DNA of 64,000 nucleotides, from positions 7,580,501 to 7,644,500 of the forward strand of contig CATNEN010000039.1 of assembly GCA_950097015.1 (NCBI GenBank). Direction: 5' to 3'. The position numbers were made by a program, and so were the translations under genes. This document shows, piece by piece, positions 1 through 12,630 of the stretch (the stretch's first letter is position 1; each line of letters starts with the position of its first letter). Source of the stretch: Macrostomum hystrix. Lineage: Eukaryota; Platyhelminthes; Macrostomidae. The notes under the pieces are model-generated. The model worked only from the letters and a program-made list of their open reading frames with translations. It did no database searches and had not been told where the DNA came from.

Positions 1-1620
1 CTAAAGTCTCGTTACTATCGAAACACGAGATAATGATAAAGTAACACGCTATCTGCACTTTAATAACAATATTGAACAATGCACACTATTCCTTACGATA
101 AGAAAATTCTGGAAAAAAACTAAAGATTTATTGCTAATGCCTGCTCACAACTATCTCATCTATCTCAATCTATCTCTATCTGTAGATAAGAGAGATGCAA
201 ATGCATAAAGCTGCTTAGAAGCTTGTGTACTTTTATGTGCGTTGTACTTTCATTATATAGAAACTAGTATTCGACCGTTGCAGCTAAATATCCCATAGAC
301 AATTCGTTCTACCTGTTTGATTGCGAGGACCGCGTTAAGAGCGTTTGCGGCTCTAGCGTTTGTAGTAACCTGGGCTTTGCTATCTACCTAAATACACTAG
401 ACCACAAAGCTACACAACGGAACTTAGAATGATCGTTTTTATTTATTTAACGTGCTACGAAAAAAACTCTTCCAGTCACAGAGTGGAACTGACATCAACA
501 TTAGAACAAGCCTAAAAATAAATTTTCCCAAAAATTGACCAATTAGAGGTTGTCCTTGGGACTGTACTATAAGCTTATACTCGCATGTACTTGCTAAGAC
601 TGTTTATTCTTATTATGATTGCATTCGCAATAAAACAAAAATGGCTAATTAAACTTTTTGCATTCTTGTTGAAAATCTGAAAGGTCTCTCCAAGGACTTG
701 TACGAGTATAAATAGCATCTATAAATATATTCCTATATTCAGAGGTCCTTGGTCTTTTCCGCTGACGGTTTATAGTCTATGGTATTTATTTACTGAAACT
801 GCGTTCAGTTTGAGCTTTGTGTGATAAAGGGGACTTAAGAGCAACGAATACGATTGGTCGAAATGTCACTTTGTGGTAATGAACTCTGATTAATGGCCGG
901 TCATTGGCTTTCCCGCCTGTTTTAGCCATAGACAACGCCACCAATGCAGCTAATAAGAGTCCATGGACAAATATGATGCAGTTGGCCTAACTATAGCTAG
1001 GTGTTATCTGTGCATGTATCTAAAGCTTTTACAGAGGCACAATAAATAGATAACAGAAACAAAGATAATTCACTGCAGTGGACATTGAGCTCAAGTTGTG
1101 CATTCTATTGAATCTGAGCATCGTCAATTTTAATAATTGCCTTGCTTGAACAGATTCTTTATTATCATTAGAAAAGTCATAATTACAAAACGCGAAACAA
1201 CAACCAGGAAGTCAGGTCAGTTAGCCGCATTAAAAAATATAAACAAAAACGTCCCTTCAAAAACAGAAAACCACGGTTAACAAAAAAAATTAGCTGAAAA
1301 ATATGAACGCTGAAAACAGCAAGTTTTTCAACTGCTAACTTTGGCAGCTGTTGCACTAAATAGATAATATGATTAATAATGCACTATGACAGCAGCATTG
1401 ACTATAACACGAAACAGAGAGTAACTTGGCGTACCTAAGCTTCCCCAATAGAAGCCATTCCTTTTTTCCATGGCTTTCGACTGGTGAAACTAAACACTAA
1501 AAATATTACCAGATTCCATAACTGCAGGATACCAACGAGAAAATTAGTAAAATAAATACACAACTATAAACAACAGCTTAAAGTACAGGACTAGGAAACA
1601 CTATGCTCTGGATGAGACAC
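1..1620. other. AT-rich non-coding stretch
   Basis: No open frame with recognisable similarity, RNA gene or clear repeat was found here. It holds an isolated CATAGACA octamer at 294-301 and another at 927-934, a motif that recurs in the window. Confidence 0.5.
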
Positions 1621-2375
1621 AAGCCTGCTCAAATGACTGGGTGAGGCTTTAACAGCCTGCTCAAATGACTGGGTGAGGCTTCAACAGCCTGCTCAAATGA
1701 CTGGGTGAGGCTTCAACAGCCTGCTCAAATGACTGGGTGAGGCTTCAACAGCCTGCTCAAATGACTGGGTGAGGCTTCAACAGCCTGCTCAAATGACTGG
1801 GTGAGGCTTCAACAGCCTGCTCAAATGACTGGGTGAGGCTTCAACAGTCTGCTCAAATGACTGGGTGAGGCTTCAACAGCCTGCTCAAATGACTGGGTGA
1901 GGCTTTAACAGCCTGCTCAAATGACTGGGTGAGGCTTTAACAGCCTGCTCAAATGACTGGGTGAGGCATTATCAGACTGCTCAAATGACTGGGTGAGGCT
2001 TTAACAGCCTGCTCAAATGACTGGGTGAGGCTTCAACAGCCTGCTCAAATGACTGGGTGAGGCATTATCAGACTGCTCAAATGACTGGGTGAGGCTTCAA
2101 CAGCCTGCTCAAATGACTGGGTGAGGCTTCAACAGCCTGCTCAAATGACTGGGTGAGACTTTAACAGCCTGCTCAAATGACTGGGTGAGGCTTCAACAGC
2201 CTGCTCAAATGACTGGGTGAGGCATTATCAGACTGCTCAAATGACTGGGTGAGGCTTTAACAGCCTGCTCAAATGACTGGGTGAGGCTTTAACAGCCTGC
2301 TCAAATGACTGGGTGAGGCTTCAACAGCCTGCTCAAATGACTGGGTGAGGCATTAAAAGACTGCTCAAACTGTAA
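1621..2375. repeat. 32-bp minisatellite, about 23 copies
   Basis: A 32-bp unit with core CTCAAATGACTGGGTGAGGC repeats head to tail. Variant junctions (CTTCAACAG, CTTTAACAG, CATTATCAG) are interspersed, so copies have been shuffled. The array is not in a recognised gene. Confidence 0.95.
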
Positions 2376-2567
2376 AACATTTAGCGACTAAAAAAGCAAG
2401 ACAATCAGCCAGCTGACAGTGAAGTATCTTGATATGATTTGGGCCAAGTGGCTACACCAACAGCTGGCGAGTCAGCAAACGCTTTCTCTGCTCTTGTAAT
2501 TGGTCAATATCGTCTTCGAAGTCTTCAGATCGACTGGCAGTGTCATCGGCTGGGTGCTGACGGGAGA

Positions 2568-2595
2568 ACTGCTGCTGCTGCTGCTGCTGCTGCTG
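2568..2595. repeat. (CTG)9 trinucleotide microsatellite
   Basis: Nine CTG triplets in a row. The surrounding frame is short and shows no similarity, so it is treated as non-coding. Confidence 0.9.
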
Positions 2596-2681
2596 GGTTG
2601 ATCGATTGGCAACCGGCTGGTCAGCCGGACCAAGCTGCAGATTTAAGAATTATTAAAGCCTTAAAATAAAAATATTAAAAC

Positions 2682-3019
2682 AATAATAATAATAATAATG
2701 ATAATTTGCTGCAGGGCAGCAGGCAATGGCACAGCATTTGGTGACCGAGACCTGCAGCCAGCGTGGAGGGAGCTCTGCCATTTCGCTGACTACTGAACAC
2801 ACGCTTACACAGGTGTGTACATCTGCACTGACTTTCTCATGGGCAGGCAGTGTACACTTCACTGTGCCTTGGAGGTTGGCCCTCAAGGGCGTAATTGCAC
2901 GACAAGCCCCCAAGCCTTCTCTCCGAGGCTGCGCTCCCAAATAAATGTGGCCTCGCTGCGGAATCGAGCTCAGGACCTTAGTGCGAGCGGCAAACGCGTG
3001 AATCACTCTGCCACTCACC
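2682..3019 (-). mobile_element. SINE family B copy
   Basis: This is a tRNA-derived SINE read on the minus strand. The tRNA-like head (box-B-like segment with TCGAGCTC near 2961) is at the high-coordinate end. It is followed by the family body (GGCCAACCTC, GATGAGAAAGTCAGTG) and an (ATT)n tail at the low-coordinate end. The body matches at least nine other copies in the window. Confidence 0.85.
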
Positions 3020-3047
3020 ATTTTGAAGCCGAATTAATAAGGGAAGT

Positions 3048-3275
3048 TTATAGCCGAGTGGTTAGAAACTTAGAACTCGTACTTCTGATCGAGAGGTTAC
3101 GAGTTCGAGTCACAGCTCACGAGAGAGAATCTGTGTCCTTGAGCAGGACATTCAATTCCCTAGTATTTTGATAACCCAGCTGAAAATTTAGTACAGGCAT
3201 CTGCTCGGGTAAAATTAGGGTGGGTTTTGCGTCCTATGCAGTCCGCGGACTGAAAAGCGATAGCTGGGGCTGCTC
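3048..3275 (+). mobile_element. SINE family A copy (diverged)
   Basis: The tRNA-like head has GCCGAGTGGTTAGA (box A) and GAGTTCGAGTCAC (box B). It is followed by the family A body: an AGCAGGACATTCAATT segment, AACCCAGCTG, GGGTGGGTTTTGCG and CAGTCCGCGGACTGAA. This copy is the most diverged of the family and has no recognisable tail, because the 18-bp array begins there. Confidence 0.7.
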
Positions 3276-3296
3276 CAGCCAGTACATCTGGAGTTG

Positions 3297-5085
3297 TGAA
3301 GGATGGGACAGTTGTAGAGGATGGGACAGCAATGGAGGATGGGACAGCAATAGAGGATGGGACAGCAATGGAGGATGGGACAGCAATGGAGGATGGGACA
3401 GCAATGGAGGATGGGACAGCAATGGAGGATGGGACAGCAATGGAGGATGTGACAGCAATGGAGGATGGGACAGTTGTGGAGGATGGGACAGCAATGGAGG
3501 ATGGGACAGCAGTGGAGGATGTGACAGCAATGGAGGATGGGACAGCAATGGAGGATGGGACAGCAGTGGAGGATGTGACAGCAATGGAGGATGGGACAGC
3601 AATGGAGGATGTGACAGCAGTGGAGGATGGGACAGCAATAGAGGATGGGACAGCAATGGAGGATGGGACAGCAATGGAGGATGGGACAGCAGTGGAGGAT
3701 GGGACAGCAATGGAGGATGGGACAGCAGTGGAGGATGTGACAGCAGTGGAGGATGGGACAGCAGTGGAGGATGTGACAGCAATGGAGGATGGGACAGCAG
3801 TGGAGGATGTGACAGCAGTGGAGGATGGGACAGCAGTGGAGGATGTGACAGCAATGGAGGATGGGACAGCAGTGGAGGATGGGACAGCAATGGAGGATGG
3901 GACAGTTGTGGAGAATGGGACAGCAATGGAGGATGGGACAGCAATGGAGGATGGGACAGTTGTGGAGAATGGGACAGCAATGGAGGATGGGACAGTTGTG
4001 GAGAATGGGACAGTTGTGGAGAATGGGACAGCAATGGAGGATGGGACAGTTGTGGAGAATGGGACAGCAATGGAGGATGGGACAGCAGTGGAGGATGGGA
4101 CAGTTGTGGAGAATGGGACAGCAATGGAGGATGGGACAGCAATGGAGGATGGGACAGCAATGGAGGATGGGACAGCAGTGGAGGATGGGACAGCAGTGGA
4201 GGATGGGACAGCAATGGAGGATGGGACAGCAATGGAGGATGGGACAGCAATGGAGGATGGGACAGCAATGGAGAATGGGACAGCAATGGAGGATGGGACA
4301 GCAGTGGAGGATGTGACAGTTGTGGAGAATGGGACAGCAATGGAGGATGGGACAGTTGTGGAGAATGGGACAGCAATGGAGGATGGGACAGCAATGGAGG
4401 ATGGGACAGCAATGGAGGATGGGACAGCAGTGGAGGATGGGACAGCAGTGGAGGATGGGACAGCAATGGAGGATGGGACAGCAATGGAGGATGTGACAGC
4501 AATGGAGGATGGGACAGCAGTGGAGGATGGGACAGCAATGGAGGATGGGACAGTTGTGGAGAATGGGACAGCAATGGAGGATGGGACAGCAATGGAGGAT
4601 GGGACAGTTGTGGAGAATGGGACAGCAATGGAGGATGGGACAGTTGTGGAGAATGGGACAGCAATGGAGGATGGGACAGTTGTGGAGAATGGGACAGCAA
4701 TGGAGGATGGGACAGCAATGGAGGATGGGACAGTTGTGGAGAATGGGACAGCAATGGAGGATGGGACAGCAATGGAGGATGGGACAGCAATGGAGGATGG
4801 GACAGCAGTGGAGGATGGGACAGCAATGGAGGATGTGACAGCAATGGAGGATGGGACAGCAGTGGAGGATGGGACAGCAATGGAGGATGGGACAGCAATG
4901 GAGGATGGGACAGCAATGGAGGATGGGACAGCAGTGGAGGATGTGACAGTTGTGGAGAATGGGACAGCAATGGAGGATGGGACAGCAGTAGAGGATGAGA
5001 CAGCAGTGGAGGATGTGACAGTTGTGGAGAATGGGACAGCAATGGAGGATGGGACAGCAGTAGAGGATGAGACAGTTGTAGATGA
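3297..5085. repeat. 18-bp minisatellite, about 99 copies
   Basis: The unit is GATGGGACAGCAATGGAG, with AGT and TGT variants of the AAT triplet and a GATGTGACAG sub-variant. Because 18 is divisible by three and the unit lacks stops in several frames, frames of about 590-630 codons run through it on both strands. They encode only a six-residue periodicity and have no conserved flanks, so no protein is called. The first ten bases recur as the core of the arrays at 40.0-42.1 kb. Confidence 0.97.
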
Positions 5086-5128
5086 TATGTCACAAGAATT
5101 ATGGTCAGTGAAGCGAAACAGAAGTGCA

Positions 5129-7908
5129 TTAGATGAAGAATTTCGCCAGGTCTAGTATCAATATAAAGAAGATATTATCAAATCCCCATCCCTGAAGGCA
5201 AGGCTCAGCGCAGACCATCAGAGAGTTGCAGCTGTTCGCATCGTCCAGATCTCCCAATGAGTCGTTGCCGCCGGCCAGCGAGTTGGCTCGCCCGCGCAGA
5301 GCTCGAAGAAACAGACCGGCCACCTGGAAGACATTGCGCCCAACGCAATGATCGCACAGAACGCAGGCTAGCAACAGACCCCAGCTGAGCAGTACAGTCA
5401 GGCCGCTTAGAGCCAGCAGCACTGTTAGCAACTGGGAACGCTGCGGCTGCGTCCATGAGATGGCCATTGGAGGCAGAGCAGCCGAGTGGAGCAGCAGGCT
5501 CAGCAGACAGTGGCAGCGGTACAGGCGCAGCTGTGGGGAAGATTAAAACAGTTCAATGGTGACTTAAGCCACGAAATGACACTACTTTTTACACTTGATA
5601 CTCGTAAAGCATGTCTATGCACGAAATCAATCATTTTGCCATCTGACTTACCAGAAGCTTTCTGGATGTGCGAGAGTAGCCCAGAGCCAAAATGCTGGAT
5701 ACAAGCATCTGAAAGGCATTATTTGGATTTCGTTTTCGCTTCTAATTGTCAGCAACTAAAGATTTGTTATGATCCTGGGAATCTGGGAAAGCTTTGGTAT
5801 AATCCTGGGGATCTGGGAAAGCTTTGGTATAATCCTGGGGATCTGGGAAAGCTTTGGTATAATCCTGGGGATCTGGGAAAGCTTTGGTATAATCCTGGGG
5901 ATCTGGGAAAGCTTTGGTATAATCCTGGGGATCTGGGAAAGCTTTGGTATAATCCTGGGGATCTGGAAAAGCTTTGGTATAATCCTGGGATCTAGGAAAG
6001 CTTTGGAATAATCCTGGGATCTGGGAAAGCTTTGGAATAATCCTGGGGATCTAGGAAAGCTTTGGAATAATCCTGGGGATCTAGGAAAGCTTTGGTATAA
6101 TCCTGGGATCTGGGAAAGCTTTGGTATAATCCTGGGGATCTGGGAAAGCTTTGGTATAATCCTGGGATCTGGGAAAGCTTTGGAATGATCCTGGGAATCT
6201 GGGAAAGCTTTGGTATGATCCTGGGAATCTGGGAAAGCTTTGGTATAATCCTGGGGATCTGGGAAAGCTTTGGTATAATCCTGGGAATCTGGGAAAGCTT
6301 TGGTATAATCCTGGGGATCCAGGAAAGCTTTGGAATAATCCTGGGGATCCAGGAAAGCTTTGGAATAATCCTGGGGATCTGGGAAAGCTTTGGTATAATC
6401 CTGGGGATCCAGGAAAGCTTTGGTATAATCCTGGGGATCTGGGAAAGCTTTGGTATAATCCTGGGGATCTAGGAAAGCTTTGGTATAATCCTGGGGATCT
6501 GGGAAAGCTTTGGTATAATCCTGGGGATCTGGGAAAGCTTTGGTATAATCCTGGGGATCCAGGAAAGCTTTGGAATAATCCTGGGGATCTGGGAAAGCTT
6601 TGGAATAATCCTGGGGATCCAGGAAAGCTTTGGAATAATCCTGGGGATCTAGGAAAGCTTTGGTATAATCCTGGGGATCTGGGAAAGCTTTGGTATAATC
6701 CTGGGGATCTGGGAAAGCTTTGGTATAATCCTGGGGATCCAGGAAAGCTTTGGTATAATCCTGGGGATCCAGGAAAGCTTTGGTATAATCCTGGGATCCA
6801 GGAAAGCTTTAGTATAATCCTGGGGATCTGGGAAAGCTTTGGTATAATCCTGGGGATCCAGGAAAGCTTTGGTATAATCCTGGGATCTGGGAAAGCTTTG
6901 GTATAATCCTGGGGATCTGGGAAAGCTTTGGTATAATCCTGGGATCTGGGAAAGCTTTGGTATAATCCTGGAATCTAGGAAAGCTTTGGTATAATCCTGG
7001 GGATCTGGGAAAGCTTTGGTATAATCCTGGGGATCCAGGAAAGCTTTGGTATAATCCTGGGGATCTGGGAAAGCTTTGGTATAATCCTGGGATCTAGGAA
7101 AGCTTTGGAATAATCCTGGGGATCTGGGAAAGCTTTGGTATAACCCTGGGGATCCAGGAAAGCTTAAATAGTATAATCCTGGGGATCTAGGAAAGCTTTG
7201 GCATAATCCTGGGGATCTAGGAAAACTTTGGTATAATCCTGGAATCTGGAGAAGCTCTAGTCAAATTCTCAGGATCTGAGGAAGCTGTAGTCGAATCAAC
7301 AGGATCTGGGGAAGGTGGAGTCGAATTAACGGGATCTGGGGAAGCTGCAGTCGAATTAACGGGATCTTGGGAAGCTGCAGTCGAATTAACGGGATCTGGG
7401 GAAGCTGCAGTCGAATTAACGGGATCTGGGGAAGCTGCAGTCGAATTAATGGGATCTGGGGAAGGTGGAGTCGAATCAACAGGATCCAGTTCAGTTTAAA
7501 TAAAACAGCTCTCACTGAGATGGAGCACCACAGGGGAAATCCGAATGCCGAAGCCACATCAAAAGATGACCAAGGCGATGGTGCTAACAAGCTGGCATTT
7601 GGCCTGACAGCATCGCTGTTTAAGTGGCGGCTAACGAGCCCAGAAGCTTTAATGCCCAGACTAGCAGCCCAAATGGCGGCTCCTGTTAAGGCCATAGACA
7701 GTTGAATCCAGCCCAGCAGCTGGGGCACGCGGGACCCAGTGCGGGAGCCAACTATCAGCAGGCTGGCATCATCTAAGCTACAGTTCCCTAAGCTGCGGTC
7801 ATGCCAAAGGCGTTGGTAATGCCGCTGCTGCTGCTGGTCCTGCTGCAACGTAGGCAATGGCTCATGCTCGGGCCAGAACAGAGCATCCTCTGGCTGGGAT
7901 TGTGAGTC
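5129..7908 (-). CDS. multi-pass membrane protein, last two exons
   Basis: Two exons are supported on the minus strand: 7908-7516 (131 codons, acceptor TTTCAG, donor TCA|GTGAGA) and 5530-5129 (134 codons with stop, acceptor CTTCCCCACAG). Both junctions are phase 0. The first exon has an acidic and glutamine-rich segment, then a hydrophobic span (LLGWIQLSMALTGAAIWAAS), a loop with an N-A-S glycosylation site, and FPLWCSIS. The second has Leu/Cys-rich sequence and a long hydrophobic span (LLTVLLALSGLTVLLSWGLL) before a polar tail. The P-x-W motif at the start of the second span resembles CD20-like/ENTREP four-span proteins, but that is only a guess. The 5' exons were not found. The intron is filled by two related 30-bp minisatellites. 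A donor at FQ|GTGGCC near 5325 could alternatively end the second exon early. Confidence 0.5.
5765..7250. repeat. 30-bp minisatellite, about 49 copies
   Basis: The unit contains GATCTGGGAAAGCTTTGGTA followed by TAATCCTGGG. Variants are GGATCC for GGATCT, GGAATAATC for GGTATAATC, and loss of one G. It lies in the intron of the membrane protein gene. Confidence 0.97.
7255..7490. repeat. second 30-bp minisatellite, about 8 copies
   Basis: The unit contains GGGATCTGGGGAAGCTGCAG and GTCGAATTAAC. It abuts the preceding 30-bp array and shares its period and the GGATCTGGGAAGCT core, so the two are probably one diverged lineage. It ends 26 bp from the splice donor at 7516. Confidence 0.95.
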
Positions 7909-7989
7909 CTGAAATATCCCACGCATAAGATATTTATAAAAAGTGTACATTAATCTTTTTTGAAAGCTTGTTTTAGAAGAAAATAATGA

Positions 7990-10900
7990 AAACAATAAAC
8001 TGGGTAAATAAAAAATGAATAAAATTAAAAAAATTAAAAAAATATAAAAAATATAAAATAAAAACTCTTTTTTGAATAGCTAGCTAGCTTTTGAATTACT
8101 AATACAATTTCATATGATCAGTTACTAGTTAAGTTTAAGTTAGTTTGCCCATTTACTATTTTAAATGAATTTATTGAGTTACTACCAGGCATTTTATTGT
8201 ATGCCTGTATTGGTTTTTAAATACATTAAAAAGTTATTGTAAATTCTGGACTTAGGAAAAGCTTTAAGTGATAAATTGTATAAAAGCTAGGCCTAAGTGA
8301 CATAAGACAATGAGCCAGGCAATGGATTAGTTATAGCCTATAGATAGAAAAAAATAATATATCAGCTACACAGGGCTTCTTGAACTTTAATCCTATAAAA
8401 TCCTATAAAGTGGCAAAACTTTGGGTTTTCCAATTGAAACTAGAGTTGCTGACTGACTGATTGATTGATCTGTTGCAGCTTACCTGTAACTGTAAATATA
8501 TATAGGCCTATGTTAATGTAGTTTGTATAAGTTGGCTTTAAGTTTGAATGAAGTTTATATATGAAAAATAATTATCAATCAAAAAATTGAGAAAAGCATA
8601 AGCTTAATTGCAAGAATGTATATTTTTTATAGAACTTTATTGTTGTCATCAGTCATTATTGCCATGGTGTTTGGATTTTCTAATTTGTTTGGATAGGCCT
8701 ACCTACAAAGAACTTAGACCCACCCAATAATAAATAGGATTAGCTAATCTTAATATGATATATGCCCCTATAAAAGTGTAATTCTATTTAAACATTATTA
8801 ACAGAGAATTTACCCAACCCAAACCTTTCAATCATTTTGTCCTACTTAGTGTGGTATTTATATATATTGGGGTGCCCACAATATTGGGCACCACAATAGG
8901 CCTAGCCTTTACTTTAGGCCCATTCTATAATAAATATAAGTAATCTTCAATAGTCTCCCTTGGCCTTGACTCTGTTAAAGTTTAATCATATTTATTTGCA
9001 ATTCTCCCACAAATAAAACACCCTAAAAATTCCTAATTCCCTATATACCACTAAGGGAATAAGTATATCATTGAATAGAAACTTAGAAAGTGGTTGTAAC
9101 TAGATTAAAAAATTGTTTACATCTTTGAACTCAGCACCCCTAAACATTATGCATTATAGCCATTATAGACAGATTAATGAACCCCAACCTACTAAAACTA
9201 GAACTATAAAAGTTCTTGAAGCCCCCAACACAACACCTACTCTATTAGGCCAGATGCATAGCCAACAAGACAGCCATAGAGCCCTATCATATGGCATATA
9301 TAAGTGCTGCACAGGTCTTACAGCTACAGCTGTTTAGTCTGTGGAATAAGGGGATGCCAAGCCATGGCAGTGGTTCTCAGTTAACCTGGCTGATACTAGT
9401 AGGCCTATGCCTAGGCCTGCCCATTTATCAGCTGGTGAGCTAAAAATGTGGAGTTAGGCCTAAGTAGGCCTAGCTTTAAGTTAGCTAGACACTGCTAGGC
9501 TACAACTCCCTAGTGCATATTTAGCTGTTGTAGTGTTTAAATAGGCCTATTGGCATTAGGGCCTTAAGTATGGTTTCGTTCGTTAAACTCAAATTCGGAC
9601 GAAAAACGATAACTGGCGTAACAAGGATAACGGGTAACATTATGTCTAAATTATGAGTTACACTAAAAGGGTCCTAAGCATCCATTGAATACACCATTAT
9701 GTATTTATACATACACTTTATGCTTCTAGTAAGTAAATACGACAGAGCCAGCTATATTTATTTTGAGACTGCACGGTACTTCCTTGGCGACAGGCCGACA
9801 GCTGGCGTCAAATTTTTATATGCATGCCCATGGTTGCGGCTCTTGTAAAAAATGAAGTACTTTTAAAAAGCTACCCAGAGGTTTGTCATCCACAACAATA
9901 ATTATTTTCTCGAGCATTGAGAGACCTGAAATTTATTGATTAAGCCCCGAATGTACTTTTCTTTCTGTAAGGCATCTTGAATTTGAGCGTCGAAAAGCGA
10001 CTTCATGATTAATTAGCAAAAAAAAATTGCACCCGAACATTTTTATATAACATTTAAATAGCTGTTTAAAGCACAAAATACATATTGCTGATCAAAATAA
10101 GATGTAAATTCGGCAAAGGTATTAAAGTTAAACTCGAAAGCACGATATTAGATTTTCGACTAATTTAAAACTTGAAAATATTCTAAGAAACCGTGTTTTG
10201 CAGTTTTATGTAGTTTTATGTTGAAATAGTTTTACGTTTTTTAGAAAGATTGGTAAATGTGTTTTCGCTGTATAAACATGGTTTATACAAATTGAAGCTT
10301 ACTAAACACCAGAAGTTACTATAACAGCCAGGTTCTGCATTGATTTGCCACAATTGACGTAGTTCTGTAATTTTCTTTGCAGCATTATCAAACTTACCTT
10401 TTTATTTGTAGCCCACTTTTTATAATGTTTCAGACTTCTGAACGAGTGTTGATCGATCAGCTGAGTTCGATTCGAATTAGTAGTTCCGTGTAATTTAAGT
10501 AACTATACTTATTAAGTAGGATCCATCTGTGCTCAATCCAAGGGAAAATTGTTTTATTTAGCAAGACACTCAATTACCTAGCTAGTACTTTCTCAGTTAA
10601 CCTAGCTGTAAAACAGGTACTAGCATCAGCTGATGTAGAAATTTTGGTGGGTGTATGAGCCTCCCGATGAATGCACGCACGGAATTGGAAGCTGCGCGGC
10701 GCTATTGATGAAGCCGTACCACTCACTCGGGCTATAAATCTGGCCCACGTGGGCTGGTTGTATGCTATCTATCTATCTTTTGTCTATCTCTCGTACGATT
10801 TTGTCTTGTGAACACATAATGATCAGTAGTTACTTGCCGATATTCAAGTACAATATATGTACATGTTAAAAATTTGCCCTGGTCAAAACAAACTCATCAA

Positions 10901-12480
10901 CTGAGAAGTTGATAATAAATTACTTCCGTTGGACCAGAGACTAGTCCGAGATAGAGCCAAGTCCGTAGCAACACGAACTACTCCTTTGGGACTTCCAAGT
11001 CTGTGAAAGAGAACAAAATTACAATTAATGAATTTTAATTTTGAAGTACGATCACTCAGTCAATCCTGTATGATTCGGGGCTTGACGCAACTGCGATTCG
11101 ACCCATGTTAGGCCTTAGCACCCAAAAATTCGACTAGAAGATCGCCTCAGCTACGAGCTTAAATTTTCATAATGCGCAAATAATGCACGTATTTCAAAAC
11201 TCAAAGAACTCAAGAGATACGGATTTAGTTTGGTGGTCGCTTATATTCTCTTATGCATGCATATATTCATTTAAAGCAGGTATTATATTGTGCGCAACAA
11301 TGTAAGTTTGAGCAGAGAAAACTATAGCTCAAACCGAACTGCACTAGTAATAGTAGAAGTAATAGCATAGCACAAATGAGTGTAACGTTTGCAGCTGCAC
11401 CGCTGATTTGAAGCAATAGTCAGTGTTAGCAATGAACTTAACGTACTTGCAAAAAGAAGAATGTCTTTCAATAACTATCGTTATAGTTTGCAGTTTAAGT
11501 AGCTTGATAGAGATGGAAAATTGAACAAAGCCTTAGCTTACCTATGGCACCATGATCTTTTGCCGGGCAGTCAGAAAATCGTGCCCGGCCATAGAGCAAT
11601 ATCGGATTCAATGCTTGGTTTTGAGTACCATAGACATTTGCAAACTATATACCCATAGCCAAGTTATTACCATAAACTACGTGTGACAATTCCCAAATTT
11701 CACGCAATACTGCACGCTGCAAACGGCAAGAACAAAAACTGCAACGGGCATATATGTTTTTAAGAGGACCATTACAATCAGTCCGAAATGGTATTTTGTC
11801 CGTCTCTCTCTAGTAGTCAACCTTTCTCGTTTCGTTGCCCATAAACTGAAATTCGCAATCATGGAACGAGCTGCTAAACTCCAAACTAAACCCTGCACTT
11901 GGTAGAGTATAGTCGGGTTTTCCAGCGACTCATTCTCATTTCCACCGACGACAATGACTGCCGCTGAGAGGTCGATGGTCTCATTCGCCGTAATACTGTT
12001 TGTAGAAAACGTGTCCGTCGTCGAAGCGACGGTAGCGACAGACTCAGTAAGGTCTCGTATTATCTCATTCGCGTCCTTGAAGCATGGGTAAAAGTATACT
12101 ATATTATGTCATTATAATAAGCTTTGAAAAAAGGAAGTTGTTGTTTTCTACATTTTCAAAAAGGCAGCATGTGCAAGTTGTGCCAGTATATAGTATAAAT
12201 GTATATTATTATAGTTAAAAACAGTTAAACTGATCGAATGGAGTCGAAATAACCTTGCTTTTTTCAAAGTATCTGTGCTATTTTGTCCGCTCTCTGAATT
12301 TAGCTGAGGTACCAGCTGGATCATGTCTAAACATAAAGCATAATTTTTCATCAAGATAAGACACAAAACGCGAGAAAAATCTCAGACTCAGTTAAGCCTG
12401 TACGCGCAGAAAAAAACGGCTAAAATTAAAATAGCAATAAAAAACATTGCATACCTGTTTTCTAGTTACGAATAAGCTAC
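7990..12480. other. AT-rich region without recognised genes
   Basis: Only short, low-complexity open frames are present (for example at 9113-9337 and 11677-11898), with no family similarity or splice context. A diverged family A SINE lies at about 10540-10740. The first exon(s) of the membrane protein at 5.1-7.9 kb may lie here, but I could not identify them. Confidence 0.5.
10540..10740 (+). mobile_element. SINE family A copy, body only
   Basis: It carries the family A body segments TTAGCAAGACACTCAATTAC and AACCTAGCTG, a GGTACTAGCATCAGCTG segment, and GGTGGGTGTATG. The tRNA-like head is degraded (TTCGATTCGAAT near 10466 may be its box B). Confidence 0.5.
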
Positions 12481-12514
12481 TAATAATGTTTTACTAATAA
12501 AAAATCGAGATGAT

Positions 12515-12520
12515 TTTATT
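12515..12520 (-). terminator. candidate poly(A) signal AATAAA of Src-A
   Basis: AATAAA reads on the minus strand about 110 nt past the Src-A stop codon. It is a candidate only, since the region is AT-rich. Confidence 0.45.
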
Positions 12521-12630
12521 GATTAGAAGCAGAAGGACACATTTTGCATTACCGGATCTTAGAGGGACACAGTGCATGAAGTCAGGCAACTTGGCAGCGA
12601 AAATAAAATCTGCGGAAAAATAAGTTCAGC

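Noticed and set aside
1621-2375. Possible CRISPR-like array
   Set aside because: Units are contiguous without unique spacers, and the host is an animal.
3220-5155. Three overlapping frames of about 590-630 codons on both strands
   Set aside because: They follow the 18-bp unit, which lacks stops in several frames. There is no unique domain, splice context or flank conservation.
5765-7250. TATAAT boxes in each 30-bp unit as promoters
   Set aside because: Bacterial -10-like strings have no meaning here, and the array is intronic.
9113-9337. Small 74-codon open frame
   Set aside because: AT-rich context, no similarity, no splice or promoter support.
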